The notes: generated from the sequence alone by a model not told the origin. A stretch of 64,000 nt of DNA from Metasolibacillus fluoroglycofenilyticus (GCF_003049645.1 NZ_PYWK01000003.1:217398-281397); one strand, 5' to 3'. Shown: positions 36,198 to 45,962, numbered from the stretch's first letter. Numbers and translations: made by a program.

Positions 36198-36638
36198 TCA
36201 AAACCATTTCACTTCTCCTTTTTCGTACCATCCTTCCGCATATTTTTTTTCTAAAAACATCGGTAACCTCTCCTCCATACCTTCTGCGAAATGAAGCTGC
36301 AGCAAATCATCCCTATGTACCCAAAATACATTGCCCTCATGCGTTTCAGCTAGCAATTCTCCACTAAAATCACATGTTCTATAATTAAAAACTAAATATC
36401 TTTCACCTATTTCATCATTATGCCAATGAATGACACCACATGGCTCTAAATTAGTAATTGTTAAGCCTGTTTCCTCCTTTATTTCTCTAATCGTTGACTC
36501 AATAAGGCTTTCACCTTCCTCTACATGTCCACCTGGAAAGGCAACCCCCTTCCACGATTTAATCCTATTTTGAACTAATACATTATGATTTTTTTTATTA
36601 TAAATCATACACATATTGGTTAATATTACTTTCCCCAT
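36198..36638 (-). CDS. Nudix hydrolase, MutT/8-oxo-dGTPase-like
   Basis: A 146-residue Nudix enzyme. The Nudix box is GGHVEEGESLIESTIREIKE followed by ETGL, fully matching G-x5-E-x7-REUXEExGU. It hydrolyses nucleoside diphosphate-linked compounds; the segment VFPGG/AFPGG style and VFWVHRDDL are like Firmicutes 8-oxo-dGTP diphosphatases, which clean oxidised nucleotides, but this is only suggestive. Ribosome site GGACGGAGGG is upstream of the ATG at 36638. Convergent with the CBS-GGDEF gene. Confidence 0.85.
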   Translation of the reverse strand: MGKVILTNMCMIYNKKNHNVLVQNRIKSWKGVAFPGGHVEEGESLIESTIREIKEETGLTITNLEPCGVIHWHNDEIGERYLVFNYRTCDFSGELLAETHEGNVFWVHRDDLLQLHFAEGMEERLPMFLEKKYAEGWYEKGEVKWF

Positions 36639-36875
36639 AGCTTATTCCCTCCGTCCTTCTATTAAGAATAACATTGTTAATGTAGCATGGACATTAACTC
36701 TATGAAAAACCTTCAATAAACCTTTATAAATAGGAACGTTTGTTCTATATTTAGAATAACAGAAAATATCAACAATTTCAATTACTTCTTTCGCACTATT
36801 TTGCAAAGCTTTACCAAAATTTATTATTAATCTATAAAACAGCTTTGTATAATTGAACATAAAGAGGTGGAAAAA

Positions 36876-37283
36876 TTGCGAATTTATGCGAAAGTAAAAT
36901 CGATTGGAAAACGTAAGCCTGTGCTAGAGCTACACCCCTTTGATATAACCTCAGTAGATACACTGCGTCAACTGATTACACAAATCGTCAAGCAAAATGT
37001 CAAAGCCTTTAACGAGGAAAAGACTTTTACTATGTATTTATTGGAAGAAGATATTGAAACTGCATTTGAACAAGGCAAAGTTGGCTTTAACTATAAATAT
37101 AGCGATGCTAAACAGGCTGAGCAGGCTGCTATTGATGAGGCATTATCGGCATTTGAGGACGGTATTTACAAAGTACTTCATGGTGATGTGGAGCTGACAA
37201 AGTTAGACGCACCATTGCATGTGCAAGATGGAAGTATTTTCACATTCATTAAATTAACGATGCTGTCAGGTCGTCTATGGTAA
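36876..37283 (+). CDS. Small partner protein encoded before a DUF4132-type giant
   Basis: A 135-residue soluble protein that I do not recognise by name. It starts RIYAKVKSIGKRKPV, has a mixed alpha/beta look and a Glu/Ala-rich helix (SDAKQAEQAAIDEALSAFED), and ends SIFTFIKLTMLSGRLW. The TTG at 36876 is preferred, five bases after AGAGGTGG; GTG at 36867 is possible. Only 13 bp separate it from the 1622-residue gene, so they form a two-gene operon with a single terminator. The fixed pairing implies they work together. No catalytic motif is evident. Confidence 0.6.
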   Translation: MRIYAKVKSIGKRKPVLELHPFDITSVDTLRQLITQIVKQNVKAFNEEKTFTMYLLEEDIETAFEQGKVGFNYKYSDAKQAEQAAIDEALSAFEDGIYKVLHGDVELTKLDAPLHVQDGSIFTFIKLTMLSGRLW

Positions 37284-37296
37284 AGGAGATGGTTGA

Positions 37297-40200
37297 ATGA
37301 AGGAACAACTGCTTCAATTTTTACAATCAATGGAACAACAAGCTGAAAAGGAAGACAATGAATATCAATACGAGCATGTGGATACATTCGAAAATGTTAT
37401 TAAGGAACATAAACTAACTACAATAGAGCAATTATTTGATGCTGGGCTTTTCGAGGCGTTAACAGAGCTATATGATGAGGACTTTGCTAAAGAGTTGCAA
37501 ATTTATTGCTTCAAGCAAACTACACATGCCTTTCAGCAAGGTATTTATCGTCGCTCTGTCCATAGTGATTCTTTAGAGCAACATGCCAGTCACATCCTAT
37601 CAATTATTGCTGCTGCCTCGCTGAATAAAAAAGCTAATGTGGTTGATATTTTACGAAATTGTCAAACTAGCTATTACCGTGGATTTTTAAATTTTTATAT
37701 TGATCAAAAGGATAAGCCCCTTGCCTCACAAAGCTTTGTCGACGTGAAATTTGCTCATTTATTAGCAATGAACGACGCAGAAGCCGTGCAATATGTATAT
37801 GAGGCCATTTTTGGTGAAAACAATGTCGCTATTTTAACACATCAATTAATTCGAAGCATTATAAGCAGTAATAATATGAAAATTATTGAATGGCTTGGAC
37901 AGCTGCTGCTCGCCGCGCAACGTCAAGAAGGAACACGTCAAGCGATATTAGAAAATGCCGACAGAGGCACACCTCAAACGCTTATATATTTTATGAAGCT
38001 TGTAAAAGAAAACGATTTATTACGCTTTTCCTCTGTGCAACGAGCAGTTGAAACATGGATTGGACTGCAATATTATGTAGACGATAAAAAGGTTATTCAA
38101 AAGCTGTTGGATATTGCCTATGACATACTTGCTAATGGTGCTAATATCGAAGCATTCGCCAAATCGCAGGATGCTATTGAAAACTATGCGGCACTCTGGT
38201 CCACTGCAACTCTCAATGTGAACAATATCCAACCAGTTCTACAGCATTTATTACAAGGTAAAAAACATCAAATATTAACAGCACTCTGCTTCGCCCAAAC
38301 AACGAATCTCGAAATCTTTTTACGCTACCAAATTTTAGATGTCATTATGAAGCACGATGATTTAGATATTTTGACACTTGCTATGCAAGATATCTTCCCA
38401 TATTACACCAAATCGAAATATCATTTTTATGACCATTTTATTCACCCAGATTATTTTGAGCATTATCCGAAAGCGTTAATTCCGCGTCTTGAGCAAATTG
38501 TTGAATTGTTAGAGAAACAGGAGTATACGGTGCATGGTAAGCCATTCCCTTGGGCCAGCTATACGCTAACGAAGGAATATATTATTAATGGTCTGATGCT
38601 TTTAGCAATCGCTTGGGATGACCACGACTATGTAATGAAAATTTACAACAATCGTAAGACACTGTCGCCTAATCAACGTGAAAACTTATTAGGCTTTATC
38701 GTAGAAAAATTAAAATTGCCTATTGCTGATGAATTTCTAATCGAATGCTTACAGGAGCGCGGCACTCGTGACTTAGCATTACAACTAATTGCAAAGAAAA
38801 AAGAGCCTTTAGCCAATGCACAAATCGAGGCAATTGAGCAGCTCTTTTACTTAAAATCAGGCGCTACGAAACAAGCAATTTTAAAAGTTCTTGTAGCACA
38901 GCCATCAGCACAAATAATAGAAAGTGCTCAGCGTTTAGTGAAAAATACGAAACAGGATTTACGTTTAGGTGGCTTAGAGTTATTAGTAGAATTAAAAAAA
39001 GCAGATAATGTGGGTATTAAGGAAATTTCTACTATTACGAGTAATATTGCTAAACCTACTGAAAAAGAGCTGGAATTAATTACAGCATTAGTTGAAGATA
39101 CCAGCCATAAAACTTTAGCTGCAGGCTATGGTATTTTTAATCCAAGCTACTCGAAAGATGCTATTCCACCGCTTAAGGTAACTGTTAAAAACGCAGCACA
39201 AATACTAACATCATTCGACTTAGAAAAACTCCAAGCGAAATTGCAGCGTTTGTCAGATTTATTTGAGGATTACGCCTCCTATGAATATAAGGCACGCGCA
39301 TGGGATGGCGGCTCTTATGATGCACTACTTAGCAGAGAAGTAAGCCCCCTTTTCGATACAGAGGGAGAGCATATTCACAGCTATCCTTTAGCAGATGTAT
39401 GGTTAAAGTGGAAGAATGATGTGAGGCTAACAGTCTTAGATTGTGTAGTAGTTGAACTTTTTGTAAAACAAAGCTATTACGGCAAAGAACCTTGGGATAG
39501 AGGTTTAACGGACGAAGCGAAAATGTTATTAGGGAAATGGATTAATTTCGACAATATTAACGGTCTCAATTATTGGTTAAACACCTTACCACACGGCGGT
39601 AAAGTGCGTAATATTGTTGGTTTACTGTACAATACAGAATACAGTCATATCGAGTCGTTCAACTTTGTATATAGTACGGCTGTTGATATTTTCCAAAATT
39701 TATCAATGATACAAAAATGGTTTGAACGAATTAATTTAGAATCTGATTGGTCAGCTCATAATTATGAAACATATCCGCTTTATCAAGCATTTATGAGGAT
39801 TTGTGAGCGTCACCTTGATACAGATGAGCAATTTACTCAGCTATTCTCCCTTTATGCAGCAATCACTACACTGCGTGAGCAGCATAACAAGCAAACTGGC
39901 GATGGAGCCGCTTACTTACCGATTTTATATGCAAATGATGAAGTAATTGCTCGCGCACATCGTTTAGGGCTGGTCCCCATCGATGCTTGTTATTTAAAAA
40001 TGTTTAATCCACTTGCTGACCGCTATCATGCGGCCGATTTATACAATCAGAAGCAGCGTGAGCAACTTATTACGAGCTATCCATTTTTAAAGGAAGTATA
40101 TGAAAAATCCACTGAGCGTATTATTGATATTGAATTAAGTCGTGGTGATATGCGAACTGAAGTAAGCCATATCGCTAATTATTCATTAAAGCCTATCGTA

Positions 40201-42165
40201 GGTGTGACTTATTTTGCCCGAATTATCAATGCTTTAAAGGGACTAACACTAGTGCGAGGTTATATTTGGTCAAATGACTACACAAAGCGTGAAGTCTTTT
40301 CTAGTATGCTAGAGAATTGTAAGCCAGATTCTAGTGAAACTGTAGAAGATTTAATAGCTGCATTACAACCGTATGAGTTTACTGAAGCTGAGCTTTTAAA
40401 TGCGATGATGTATACACCTGCCTATATTTCACTTGTGAGTGAGTATTTAGGTTGGAAGGGGCTGGAAAGTGCCGCCTGGTATTTCCGCGCACATACGACT
40501 GATACATTGAGCGACGAAAGTATGAGTCAAATTCAGCTTTATACAAGCATTACGGCAAATGAGCTTCGTGATGGCGCATTCGCAAAAGAGTGGCTGCTCG
40601 AATGCTATCACGAGCTTGGGAAAGAGCGCTTCAATAAACTGTACGATAGCGCTAAATATGCCTCTGAAGGCGCTACGCATCGTAGGGCACAGCTTTTTGC
40701 CGATGCCGCTTTAGGACATTTGAAGCTAAAGTCTTTAATGGATGAGATAGCTGACAAACGAAATAAAGATAAGCTACGCTGTATTGGTCTTGTACCATTA
40801 AACAAAAAGCTTCCATTGAAGGACGCCTATAAACGCTATCAATTCATTCAAGCATTTTTAAAGGAAAGCAAGCAATTTGGCGCACAGCGTAGAGAAAGTG
40901 AAAGCCTTGCGTGCCGCATTGCTATTGAAAACTTAGCGCGAAACCTAGGCAATGATGTTACACGCTTTGTATGGCGTATGGAAATTTATGAGCTAGATGC
41001 GATTAAAAAATATTTCGAGCCGACTGAAGTGGAGGACATTACACTATACTTACAGGCAAATGAAGAAGGACTTGTAGATTTTGTCGTTCGAAAAGCTGGA
41101 AAACAGTTAAAATCAGTGCCAGCTCGTTTGAAAAAGAATAGCATCATTAAAGAAATGACAAATGTCCGAACACAATTACGTGAACAGCAAAGTAGGTCTC
41201 GTAAAGCTTTTGAAGAGGCGATGGAGAAAGGAACAGTCTTTACTTTTGGCGAAATAAAAGGTCTACTAGCCCATCCAGTTTTAGCACCTATGCTAAAAAA
41301 GCTTTATATTGTTAGCGGTGCAACTGTTGGCTTAATTAAGAACTTAGCGCTAGCAGATGATGCAGAGGCTCGCATTGCACACCCATATGATTTATATGCA
41401 TCAAAAAGATGGTCTGAAATTCAGCATGAAGTATTTGCAAACAAAATCATCCAGCCATTTAAGCAAGTTTTTCGCGAGCTTTATGTTATCAATGCAGACG
41501 AACAGGATAAAAATGTGTCAGGACGCTATGCAGGGCATCAAATCCAGCCACAAAAAACGCTTGCACTGTTGAAATCGCGTGGTTGGACAGCTAACTATGA
41601 TGAAGGCTTACGCAAAATTTATTATGACCAAGACATTATTGTAACAATTTATGCAATGGCAGACTGGTTCTCACCAGCTGATATTGAAGCACCAACAATT
41701 GAATATGTAGCATTTTATCACCGCCGTACAGGCAAACCGCTATTACTACAAGATGTGCCACCTTTAATTTTCTCTGAGACAATGCGCGATGTTGACTTAG
41801 TCGTAAGTGTTGCACATATCGGTGGTGTAGACCCAGAGGCTAGCTTCTCAACAATCGAAACGCGTGCAGCCATTGTCCGTGAGCTAACACAAATGTTAAA
41901 ACTAACAAAGGTTTCTGTTGAAAAACAGCATGTTATTATCGAAGGCTCGCTTGCCCATTATAGCGTTCATCTAGGTAGCGGTACTGTGCATAAAATTGGT
42001 GGTACAATGATGCCAATTTTAGCAATCCAATCACAGCATCGTGGACGAATTTTCCTTCCTTTTGCTGATGAAGACCCGCGCACAGCAGAAATTATGTCAA
42101 AAATTATTCTGCTTAGCGAAGACAATAAAATTAAAGACCCTTCCATTTTGCAATGGTTAAAATAG
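37297..42165 (+). CDS. Giant DUF4132/DUF5724-type protein of unknown function
   Basis: A 1622-residue soluble protein with no signal peptide or membrane helix. Residues up to about 640 look like an all-helical repeat solenoid (HEAT-like pairs of helices), followed by a region containing RAWDGGSYDALLSREVSP. The segment around 1400-1500 (ALLKSRGWTANYDEGLRKIY, then FYHRRTGKPLLLQDVPP) fits DUF4132, as in E. coli MolR/YehI-like proteins, and the last 120 residues (VEKQHVIIEGSLAHYSVHLG) form a further conserved tail domain. No known enzymatic motif was spotted. GGAGATGG precedes the ATG. DUF assignments are from memory and need a profile search. Confidence 0.7.
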   Translation: MKEQLLQFLQSMEQQAEKEDNEYQYEHVDTFENVIKEHKLTTIEQLFDAGLFEALTELYDEDFAKELQIYCFKQTTHAFQQGIYRRSVHSDSLEQHASHILSIIAAASLNKKANVVDILRNCQTSYYRGFLNFYIDQKDKPLASQSFVDVKFAHLLAMNDAEAVQYVYEAIFGENNVAILTHQLIRSIISSNNMKIIEWLGQLLLAAQRQEGTRQAILENADRGTPQTLIYFMKLVKENDLLRFSSVQRAVETWIGLQYYVDDKKVIQKLLDIAYDILANGANIEAFAKSQDAIENYAALWSTATLNVNNIQPVLQHLLQGKKHQILTALCFAQTTNLEIFLRYQILDVIMKHDDLDILTLAMQDIFPYYTKSKYHFYDHFIHPDYFEHYPKALIPRLEQIVELLEKQEYTVHGKPFPWASYTLTKEYIINGLMLLAIAWDDHDYVMKIYNNRKTLSPNQRENLLGFIVEKLKLPIADEFLIECLQERGTRDLALQLIAKKKEPLANAQIEAIEQLFYLKSGATKQAILKVLVAQPSAQIIESAQRLVKNTKQDLRLGGLELLVELKKADNVGIKEISTITSNIAKPTEKELELITALVEDTSHKTLAAGYGIFNPSYSKDAIPPLKVTVKNAAQILTSFDLEKLQAKLQRLSDLFEDYASYEYKARAWDGGSYDALLSREVSPLFDTEGEHIHSYPLADVWLKWKNDVRLTVLDCVVVELFVKQSYYGKEPWDRGLTDEAKMLLGKWINFDNINGLNYWLNTLPHGGKVRNIVGLLYNTEYSHIESFNFVYSTAVDIFQNLSMIQKWFERINLESDWSAHNYETYPLYQAFMRICERHLDTDEQFTQLFSLYAAITTLREQHNKQTGDGAAYLPILYANDEVIARAHRLGLVPIDACYLKMFNPLADRYHAADLYNQKQREQLITSYPFLKEVYEKSTERIIDIELSRGDMRTEVSHIANYSLKPIVGVTYFARIINALKGLTLVRGYIWSNDYTKREVFSSMLENCKPDSSETVEDLIAALQPYEFTEAELLNAMMYTPAYISLVSEYLGWKGLESAAWYFRAHTTDTLSDESMSQIQLYTSITANELRDGAFAKEWLLECYHELGKERFNKLYDSAKYASEGATHRRAQLFADAALGHLKLKSLMDEIADKRNKDKLRCIGLVPLNKKLPLKDAYKRYQFIQAFLKESKQFGAQRRESESLACRIAIENLARNLGNDVTRFVWRMEIYELDAIKKYFEPTEVEDITLYLQANEEGLVDFVVRKAGKQLKSVPARLKKNSIIKEMTNVRTQLREQQSRSRKAFEEAMEKGTVFTFGEIKGLLAHPVLAPMLKKLYIVSGATVGLIKNLALADDAEARIAHPYDLYASKRWSEIQHEVFANKIIQPFKQVFRELYVINADEQDKNVSGRYAGHQIQPQKTLALLKSRGWTANYDEGLRKIYYDQDIIVTIYAMADWFSPADIEAPTIEYVAFYHRRTGKPLLLQDVPPLIFSETMRDVDLVVSVAHIGGVDPEASFSTIETRAAIVRELTQMLKLTKVSVEKQHVIIEGSLAHYSVHLGSGTVHKIGGTMMPILAIQSQHRGRIFLPFADEDPRTAEIMSKIILLSEDNKIKDPSILQWLK

Positions 42166-42174
42166 AAAAAAGAG

Positions 42175-42217
42175 AAGCGTCTCAAAAGCAGTGCATGACC
42201 TGCTTCTGAGACGCTTT
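42175..42217 (+). terminator. Terminator after the DUF4132-type gene
   Basis: AAGCGTCTCA and AGCAG pair with CTGCT and TGAGACGCTT, with TTTG after. It lies between convergent genes. Confidence 0.8.
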
Positions 42218-42312
42218 GTAAACCAAGATAAATTAGCATATTTGCAATTACAATACTGGGTAATGGAAATCGCATTTTTCACTGCAATTCTTTTCTCATT
42301 ATATCCCCTAGT

Positions 42313-43188
42313 CTATTCCTCAAAGGATAAATTTGTTGGCATGCTTAATATATCGGCTTGTATTTCTAAATTCGTTGATGCTACATTTTCATCTACTTCC
42401 TCAAATGCTAATTGATCAACCCATACTTGACCACGCCCTGATAAAATAATACCAAATGATATAATCGAGCTGTCCTTTGGTACATCTAATACAATGGAAT
42501 ACCTACTCCAATTTGTCGTTCCTTTTATTGGACGATTACTCATATTATCGAACTGAACAACATCTCCACTAGCATTGTCAACTCTCATCCACATACTAGC
42601 AAATAACCCCACATCTTTCGTTTTTAAAAAGCCCGAAAGTCGAATACGCTTATTCAAATAGTTATCAGCTTTAAATTGTTGCATCATCGTGGCAAAGCTA
42701 TCTCCTTCTAGGACCGTTTTCGATTTTAAATATCCAGATGCTTTCCCTTGATGCACAACCTCCCGGTCAACCCCCATCTCATAATTAAATGGGTCTGCCC
42801 CACTTAAAATCCAACCTTTTATTGGTTTATTCATATAAGATTCCTCCTTATTTTTCAGCGCTATAGACATTAGCTTTCGGTATTGACCAGGTGGCAAATG
42901 ATAATGCTTTTTGAATGCTCTCGTAAAAGCCTCCTGTGATTCAAAATCATGTGCAAAGGCAATATCAATAATTTTCTCATTTGTATATAGCAGCATAGCC
43001 GATGCTGCTGCTAACCGTCGCATTCTTATATAATCACTTATGGACATACCGATAACCATTTTAAAAATCCGATGAAGATGAAATTTAGAAAAACCAACAT
43101 GTCTTGCGATTTGCTCAATTTCCAATGATTCATGCAAATGCTCCTCTATATAATCAATCACCATATTTAAGGAGAATTCATAATTCAC
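42313..43188 (-). CDS. AraC-family regulator with C-terminal jelly-roll-like effector domain
   Basis: A 291-residue protein. Residues about 5-105 are the double helix-turn-helix (IEQIARHVGFSKFHLHRIFK; IIDIAFAHDFESQEAFTRAF). After a linker the C-terminal half (GADPFNYEMGVDREVVHQ, then NYLNKRIRLSGFLKTKDV, ASMWMRVD) resembles a beta-sandwich carbohydrate-binding or sensing domain found in some Bacillus AraC proteins. The start is a GTG at 43188 with AGGAGGGG eight bases upstream. Single gene. Targets and ligand unknown. Confidence 0.8.
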   Translation of the reverse strand: MNYEFSLNMVIDYIEEHLHESLEIEQIARHVGFSKFHLHRIFKMVIGMSISDYIRMRRLAAASAMLLYTNEKIIDIAFAHDFESQEAFTRAFKKHYHLPPGQYRKLMSIALKNKEESYMNKPIKGWILSGADPFNYEMGVDREVVHQGKASGYLKSKTVLEGDSFATMMQQFKADNYLNKRIRLSGFLKTKDVGLFASMWMRVDNASGDVVQFDNMSNRPIKGTTNWSRYSIVLDVPKDSSIISFGIILSGRGQVWVDQLAFEEVDENVASTNLEIQADILSMPTNLSFEE

Positions 43189-43269
43189 GATGATTTCCCC
43201 TCCTTTCATCAATAGCATAACAAAGTGTATAAAATGATTTTTGATTTTTATTGCTAAATTTTGAAATAA

Positions 43270-43318
43270 AAAGAGCTAGTCAGAAAGTAGAAATCATCTA
43301 CCTTTCCTAACAGCTCCA
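43270..43318 (-). terminator. Terminator after the 193-aa hypothetical gene
   Basis: On the minus strand, GAGCTGTTAGGAAAGGTAG folds back on CTACTTTCTGACTAGCTC, then TTTTTATTT. It lies 100 bp past the hypothetical gene at 43418. Confidence 0.65.
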
Positions 43319-43417
43319 AAAATATTACTTGCTTTTAAAATAAAACAGCAAAATTAAATGATACATTATGTTCACCTCTGTTTATTTACGAGCCCTTTAT
43401 AATATAAGTTTCATATA

Positions 43418-43999
43418 TTAGTCCATCCAATAAAAAATTGCATCCCATACTAAATAATCTTTTGGCTCTCTAAAAGTTATTGCTATATTTGCTTTAAAGG
43501 GGAGCTGTTTTTCTACATCCTCCCTGTACAAAATCCCATAATTGTATTTCATAAAAAGGCGTTGTAAGTTTTCATATAACTCCTTTAAATGTGGCGGAAT
43601 CAGCAATTGTTGCGGTTCTGCCAAACTTGTCATCGCACCACTATGCCATTCTCCCTTTACATAGCAGGTCGATTTCTCCCCTTTGCCAATTAATACAACA
43701 GGGGCAAGCATACTAATATTGACAATCAACCCTTCCCTTTCCTCCTCCATTACATCTTTTTCTCGCTCTTTACGTGTCAACATATCAGTTTTATAAACAA
43801 ACCATTGCATATATGATGCATACCCACTACCAAAGTGTAACGGCTCTACTTCGCAGCGCACTGGCAATGATTTTTCTAACTCGGCTTTAATTCTCTTTAA
43901 ATAACTAATTATCAAATGTTCATCCCCTGTGTCATATGGGAACATTTCGCCAAGCACTTTACCTTTAATAAACTGCTTTAATTGTTCGTTTGTAAACAC
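43418..43999 (-). CDS. Hypothetical protein, 193 aa
   Basis: I do not recognise this protein. It is soluble, acidic to neutral, with no signal peptide. Visible features are a helical N-terminus (TNEQLKQFIKGKVLGEMF), LHFGSGYASYMQWFVYK, a charged KEREKDVMEEEREG segment and a C-terminus ending DAIFYWMD rich in aromatic residues. The GTG at 43999 follows GGGAGG; its size and single-gene context with its own terminator resemble immunity-like or stress proteins, but that is no more than a guess. Divergent from the neighbouring AraC/GyrI-like gene by 110 bp. Confidence 0.6.
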   Translation of the reverse strand: MFTNEQLKQFIKGKVLGEMFPYDTGDEHLIISYLKRIKAELEKSLPVRCEVEPLHFGSGYASYMQWFVYKTDMLTRKEREKDVMEEEREGLIVNISMLAPVVLIGKGEKSTCYVKGEWHSGAMTSLAEPQQLLIPPHLKELYENLQRLFMKYNYGILYREDVEKQLPFKANIAITFREPKDYLVWDAIFYWMD

Positions 44000-44109
44000 C
44001 AGGTAACCTCCCTTTTTCTTAATCATATCAAACGATTATTTCCGTTTATAAAATATCGAGTGGGAAAAGGCTTTTTTCGTTACGATAAATATATAAAGGA
44101 GGGATATAA

Positions 44110-44970
44110 ATGCTACAAAAATTTAATCAATTAATGGATTATATAGAGGCTCATTTGACGGAAAGTATTTCGGGAGAAACTATTTCTCAAATTGTTGGGC
44201 TATCCGACTATCATTTTAGAAGAATGTTTTCTTATATGGCAGGCATGTCATTAACTGAGTATATCAAGAATAGACGATTATCCTGTGCGAATGCCGAACT
44301 CGTCAACGGTGAAAAGGTGACAGACCTTGCCTTTAAATATGGTTATCAATCCGTTGATGGATTTTCAAGAGCATTTCGCGACTGGAGTGGCTTTTTGCCC
44401 TCTGAAGTAGTGAAAAATAAAATTCAAAAAACATTTCCGAAGTTTTCATTTTTTATTGATATTAAAGGAGGTATTTCAATGGAATTTAAAATAGAAAAGA
44501 AAGAAAAGTTCAATTTAGTTGGCGTAACAAAAAGAGTACCAATCCAATTTGAAGGAGAAAACAATGCCATTATTGAATTAGCCCAAACAATTACGGAGCA
44601 GCAACGAACAGAAATGCATGAATTAGGCGATTTATATCCGCATCAAGTATTAAATGCTTCCTACCATTTCGATGAAGGTCATTTGGAGGAAAAGGGAGAT
44701 TTAACACATATGATTTGCTTTGCAACAACAAAGGAAAATCCATATGACGACTTAGAGCAACTCACGATAACAGAAAATACATGGGCTATTTTCCCAAATC
44801 GCGGACCATTTCCCTCCACTTTACAGCAAACATATGCCAATATTTATGCGGTGTGGCTCCCGTCTTCAAATTATAAGCTATTAGATGAGCCAATCATTTC
44901 CTTTACACGCTATGATGATTCAACTGATAATGTTTATAGTGAAGTTTGGGTTGCAGTGAAGGAAATATAG
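44110..44970 (+). CDS. AraC-family regulator with GyrI-like effector domain
   Basis: A 286-residue protein. The AraC DNA-binding part is residues about 5-105 (ISQIVGLSDYHFRRMFSYMA; VTDLAFKYGYQSVDGFSRAF). From residue about 125 a GyrI/effector-binding (AraC_E_bind) domain follows: VGVTKRVPIQFEGEN, then YHFDEGHLEEKGDL and WAIFPNRGPFPSTLQQTY ending in EVWVAVKE. This architecture (as in Rob, BltR-like or YdeE proteins) senses amphipathic or cationic compounds. AAAGGAGGG precedes the ATG. Single gene with its own terminator. Confidence 0.88.
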   Translation: MLQKFNQLMDYIEAHLTESISGETISQIVGLSDYHFRRMFSYMAGMSLTEYIKNRRLSCANAELVNGEKVTDLAFKYGYQSVDGFSRAFRDWSGFLPSEVVKNKIQKTFPKFSFFIDIKGGISMEFKIEKKEKFNLVGVTKRVPIQFEGENNAIIELAQTITEQQRTEMHELGDLYPHQVLNASYHFDEGHLEEKGDLTHMICFATTKENPYDDLEQLTITENTWAIFPNRGPFPSTLQQTYANIYAVWLPSSNYKLLDEPIISFTRYDDSTDNVYSEVWVAVKEI

Positions 44971-44978
44971 CGTTATTA

Positions 44979-45019
44979 AAAAAAGGGCGTCCCACAGTAA
45001 GTAGTGGTCGCCCCCTTTT
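44979..45019. terminator. Bidirectional terminator between AraC/GyrI gene and opuAC
   Basis: AAAAGGGCGTCCCAC pairs with GTGGTCGCCCCCTTTT, flanked by A and T tracts on both sides; lies between convergent genes. Confidence 0.8.
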
Positions 45020-45023
45020 CCCA

Positions 45024-45911
45024 TTATTTCGGCTCGAGGTCCTCAATTGAATCAATATCCACATATGCTGGCACAACCAAGCCAGAGCGTGCGCCTGTCA
45101 TATTTTCACCTAAATCGATAAAATTATCTTTATGACTTTCATAAAAAGATTGGTGTGTTGTAGGTAGCCAAGGTGCTACCGTCACGTCAGCAGCATTGGT
45201 AGCAACCGCTTGGAACATAACTGCTGGGTCAACTTCCGTTAATGTAACATTGTAGCCTCGCTGTGTTAAAACTGTTTTTACGACATTAGCTGAAGCCATT
45301 TCTGATTCCCACGGAACAGAGACGAGCCGAACTTCTTCCCCATTCCCTTGCTCAGTCCCTTCTAACCAGCCATTTACTTTTTCTTCATTGCTCATTACCC
45401 AATTTTCGGCTGCCTCCTCAAAGGATGATTTTTCACCTTCAGCTATGACCACCTGCATATCATCTAATTCCCAATGGAAGGCATCTAAAATTTTATAGAC
45501 ATTTGGCATATCCCTGTCAAAATTCAATCTTGCGAGTGTATGGATGCTCTCAGTGCCTCCATAGACGTTTTTCGGGTCATCTAAAAACTTCAAGTCATAG
45601 TCCTCGAATTTCCAATGTGGGGCCCAACCTGTTACGACAATTGGCTTTTCATTTTTAATTGCCTCATCTAAAAGTGCAAGCATCCCTGCCGTTGAGCTTT
45701 CTTCAATATCCCAACCTGTTAAATTTTCATACTCATTAAGCACATTATGCGTGGACTCAGATATGCCAGCCCCCGGCTCAATGCCTGTAATTGTATAGTT
45801 CACGGCTTCACTTACACTATCAAAATTCTGTGTTTCTTCTTTGTCACTACAGCCTACTAACAAGAAAGAAAGTGACAATGCTGAAAAAATACTAGCTTTT
45901 TTAAAACTCAT
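45024..45911 (-). CDS. opuAC: Glycine-betaine-binding lipoprotein OpuAC, orphan
   Basis: A 295-residue lipoprotein: hydrophobic signal and lipobox LVGC. The mature domain has ITGIEPGAGISESTHNV first and VRLVSVPWESEMASANVV second, the same order as in B. subtilis OpuAC. Tryptophans in TGWAPHWKF, VPWESE and APWLPTTH are placed where OpuAC builds its aromatic cage for betaine. The ATG at 45911 follows GAGGGGGATT; an upstream extension to 46016 lacks a site. No opuAA or opuAB is adjacent, so it must serve a transporter elsewhere or the OpuC channel. An operator shared with opuCA lies 50 bp upstream. Confidence 0.88.
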   Translation of the reverse strand: MSFKKASIFSALSLSFLLVGCSDKEETQNFDSVSEAVNYTITGIEPGAGISESTHNVLNEYENLTGWDIEESSTAGMLALLDEAIKNEKPIVVTGWAPHWKFEDYDLKFLDDPKNVYGGTESIHTLARLNFDRDMPNVYKILDAFHWELDDMQVVIAEGEKSSFEEAAENWVMSNEEKVNGWLEGTEQGNGEEVRLVSVPWESEMASANVVKTVLTQRGYNVTLTEVDPAVMFQAVATNAADVTVAPWLPTTHQSFYESHKDNFIDLGENMTGARSGLVVPAYVDIDSIEDLEPK

Positions 45912-45962
45912 AAAATCCCCCTCAAACAATTTATTTTTCAAGGATAACATATAACGCCAAAT

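Noticed and set aside
36642..36860. Minus-strand open frame of 72 codons upstream of the Nudix gene
   Set aside because: No ribosome site before its ATG, composition unlike neighbours, and it overlaps the leader of the plus-strand DUF4132 operon.
45024..45911. Circular permutation of the betaine-binding fold as a novelty
   Set aside because: The swapped order of halves relative to ProX is normal for B. subtilis OpuAC.
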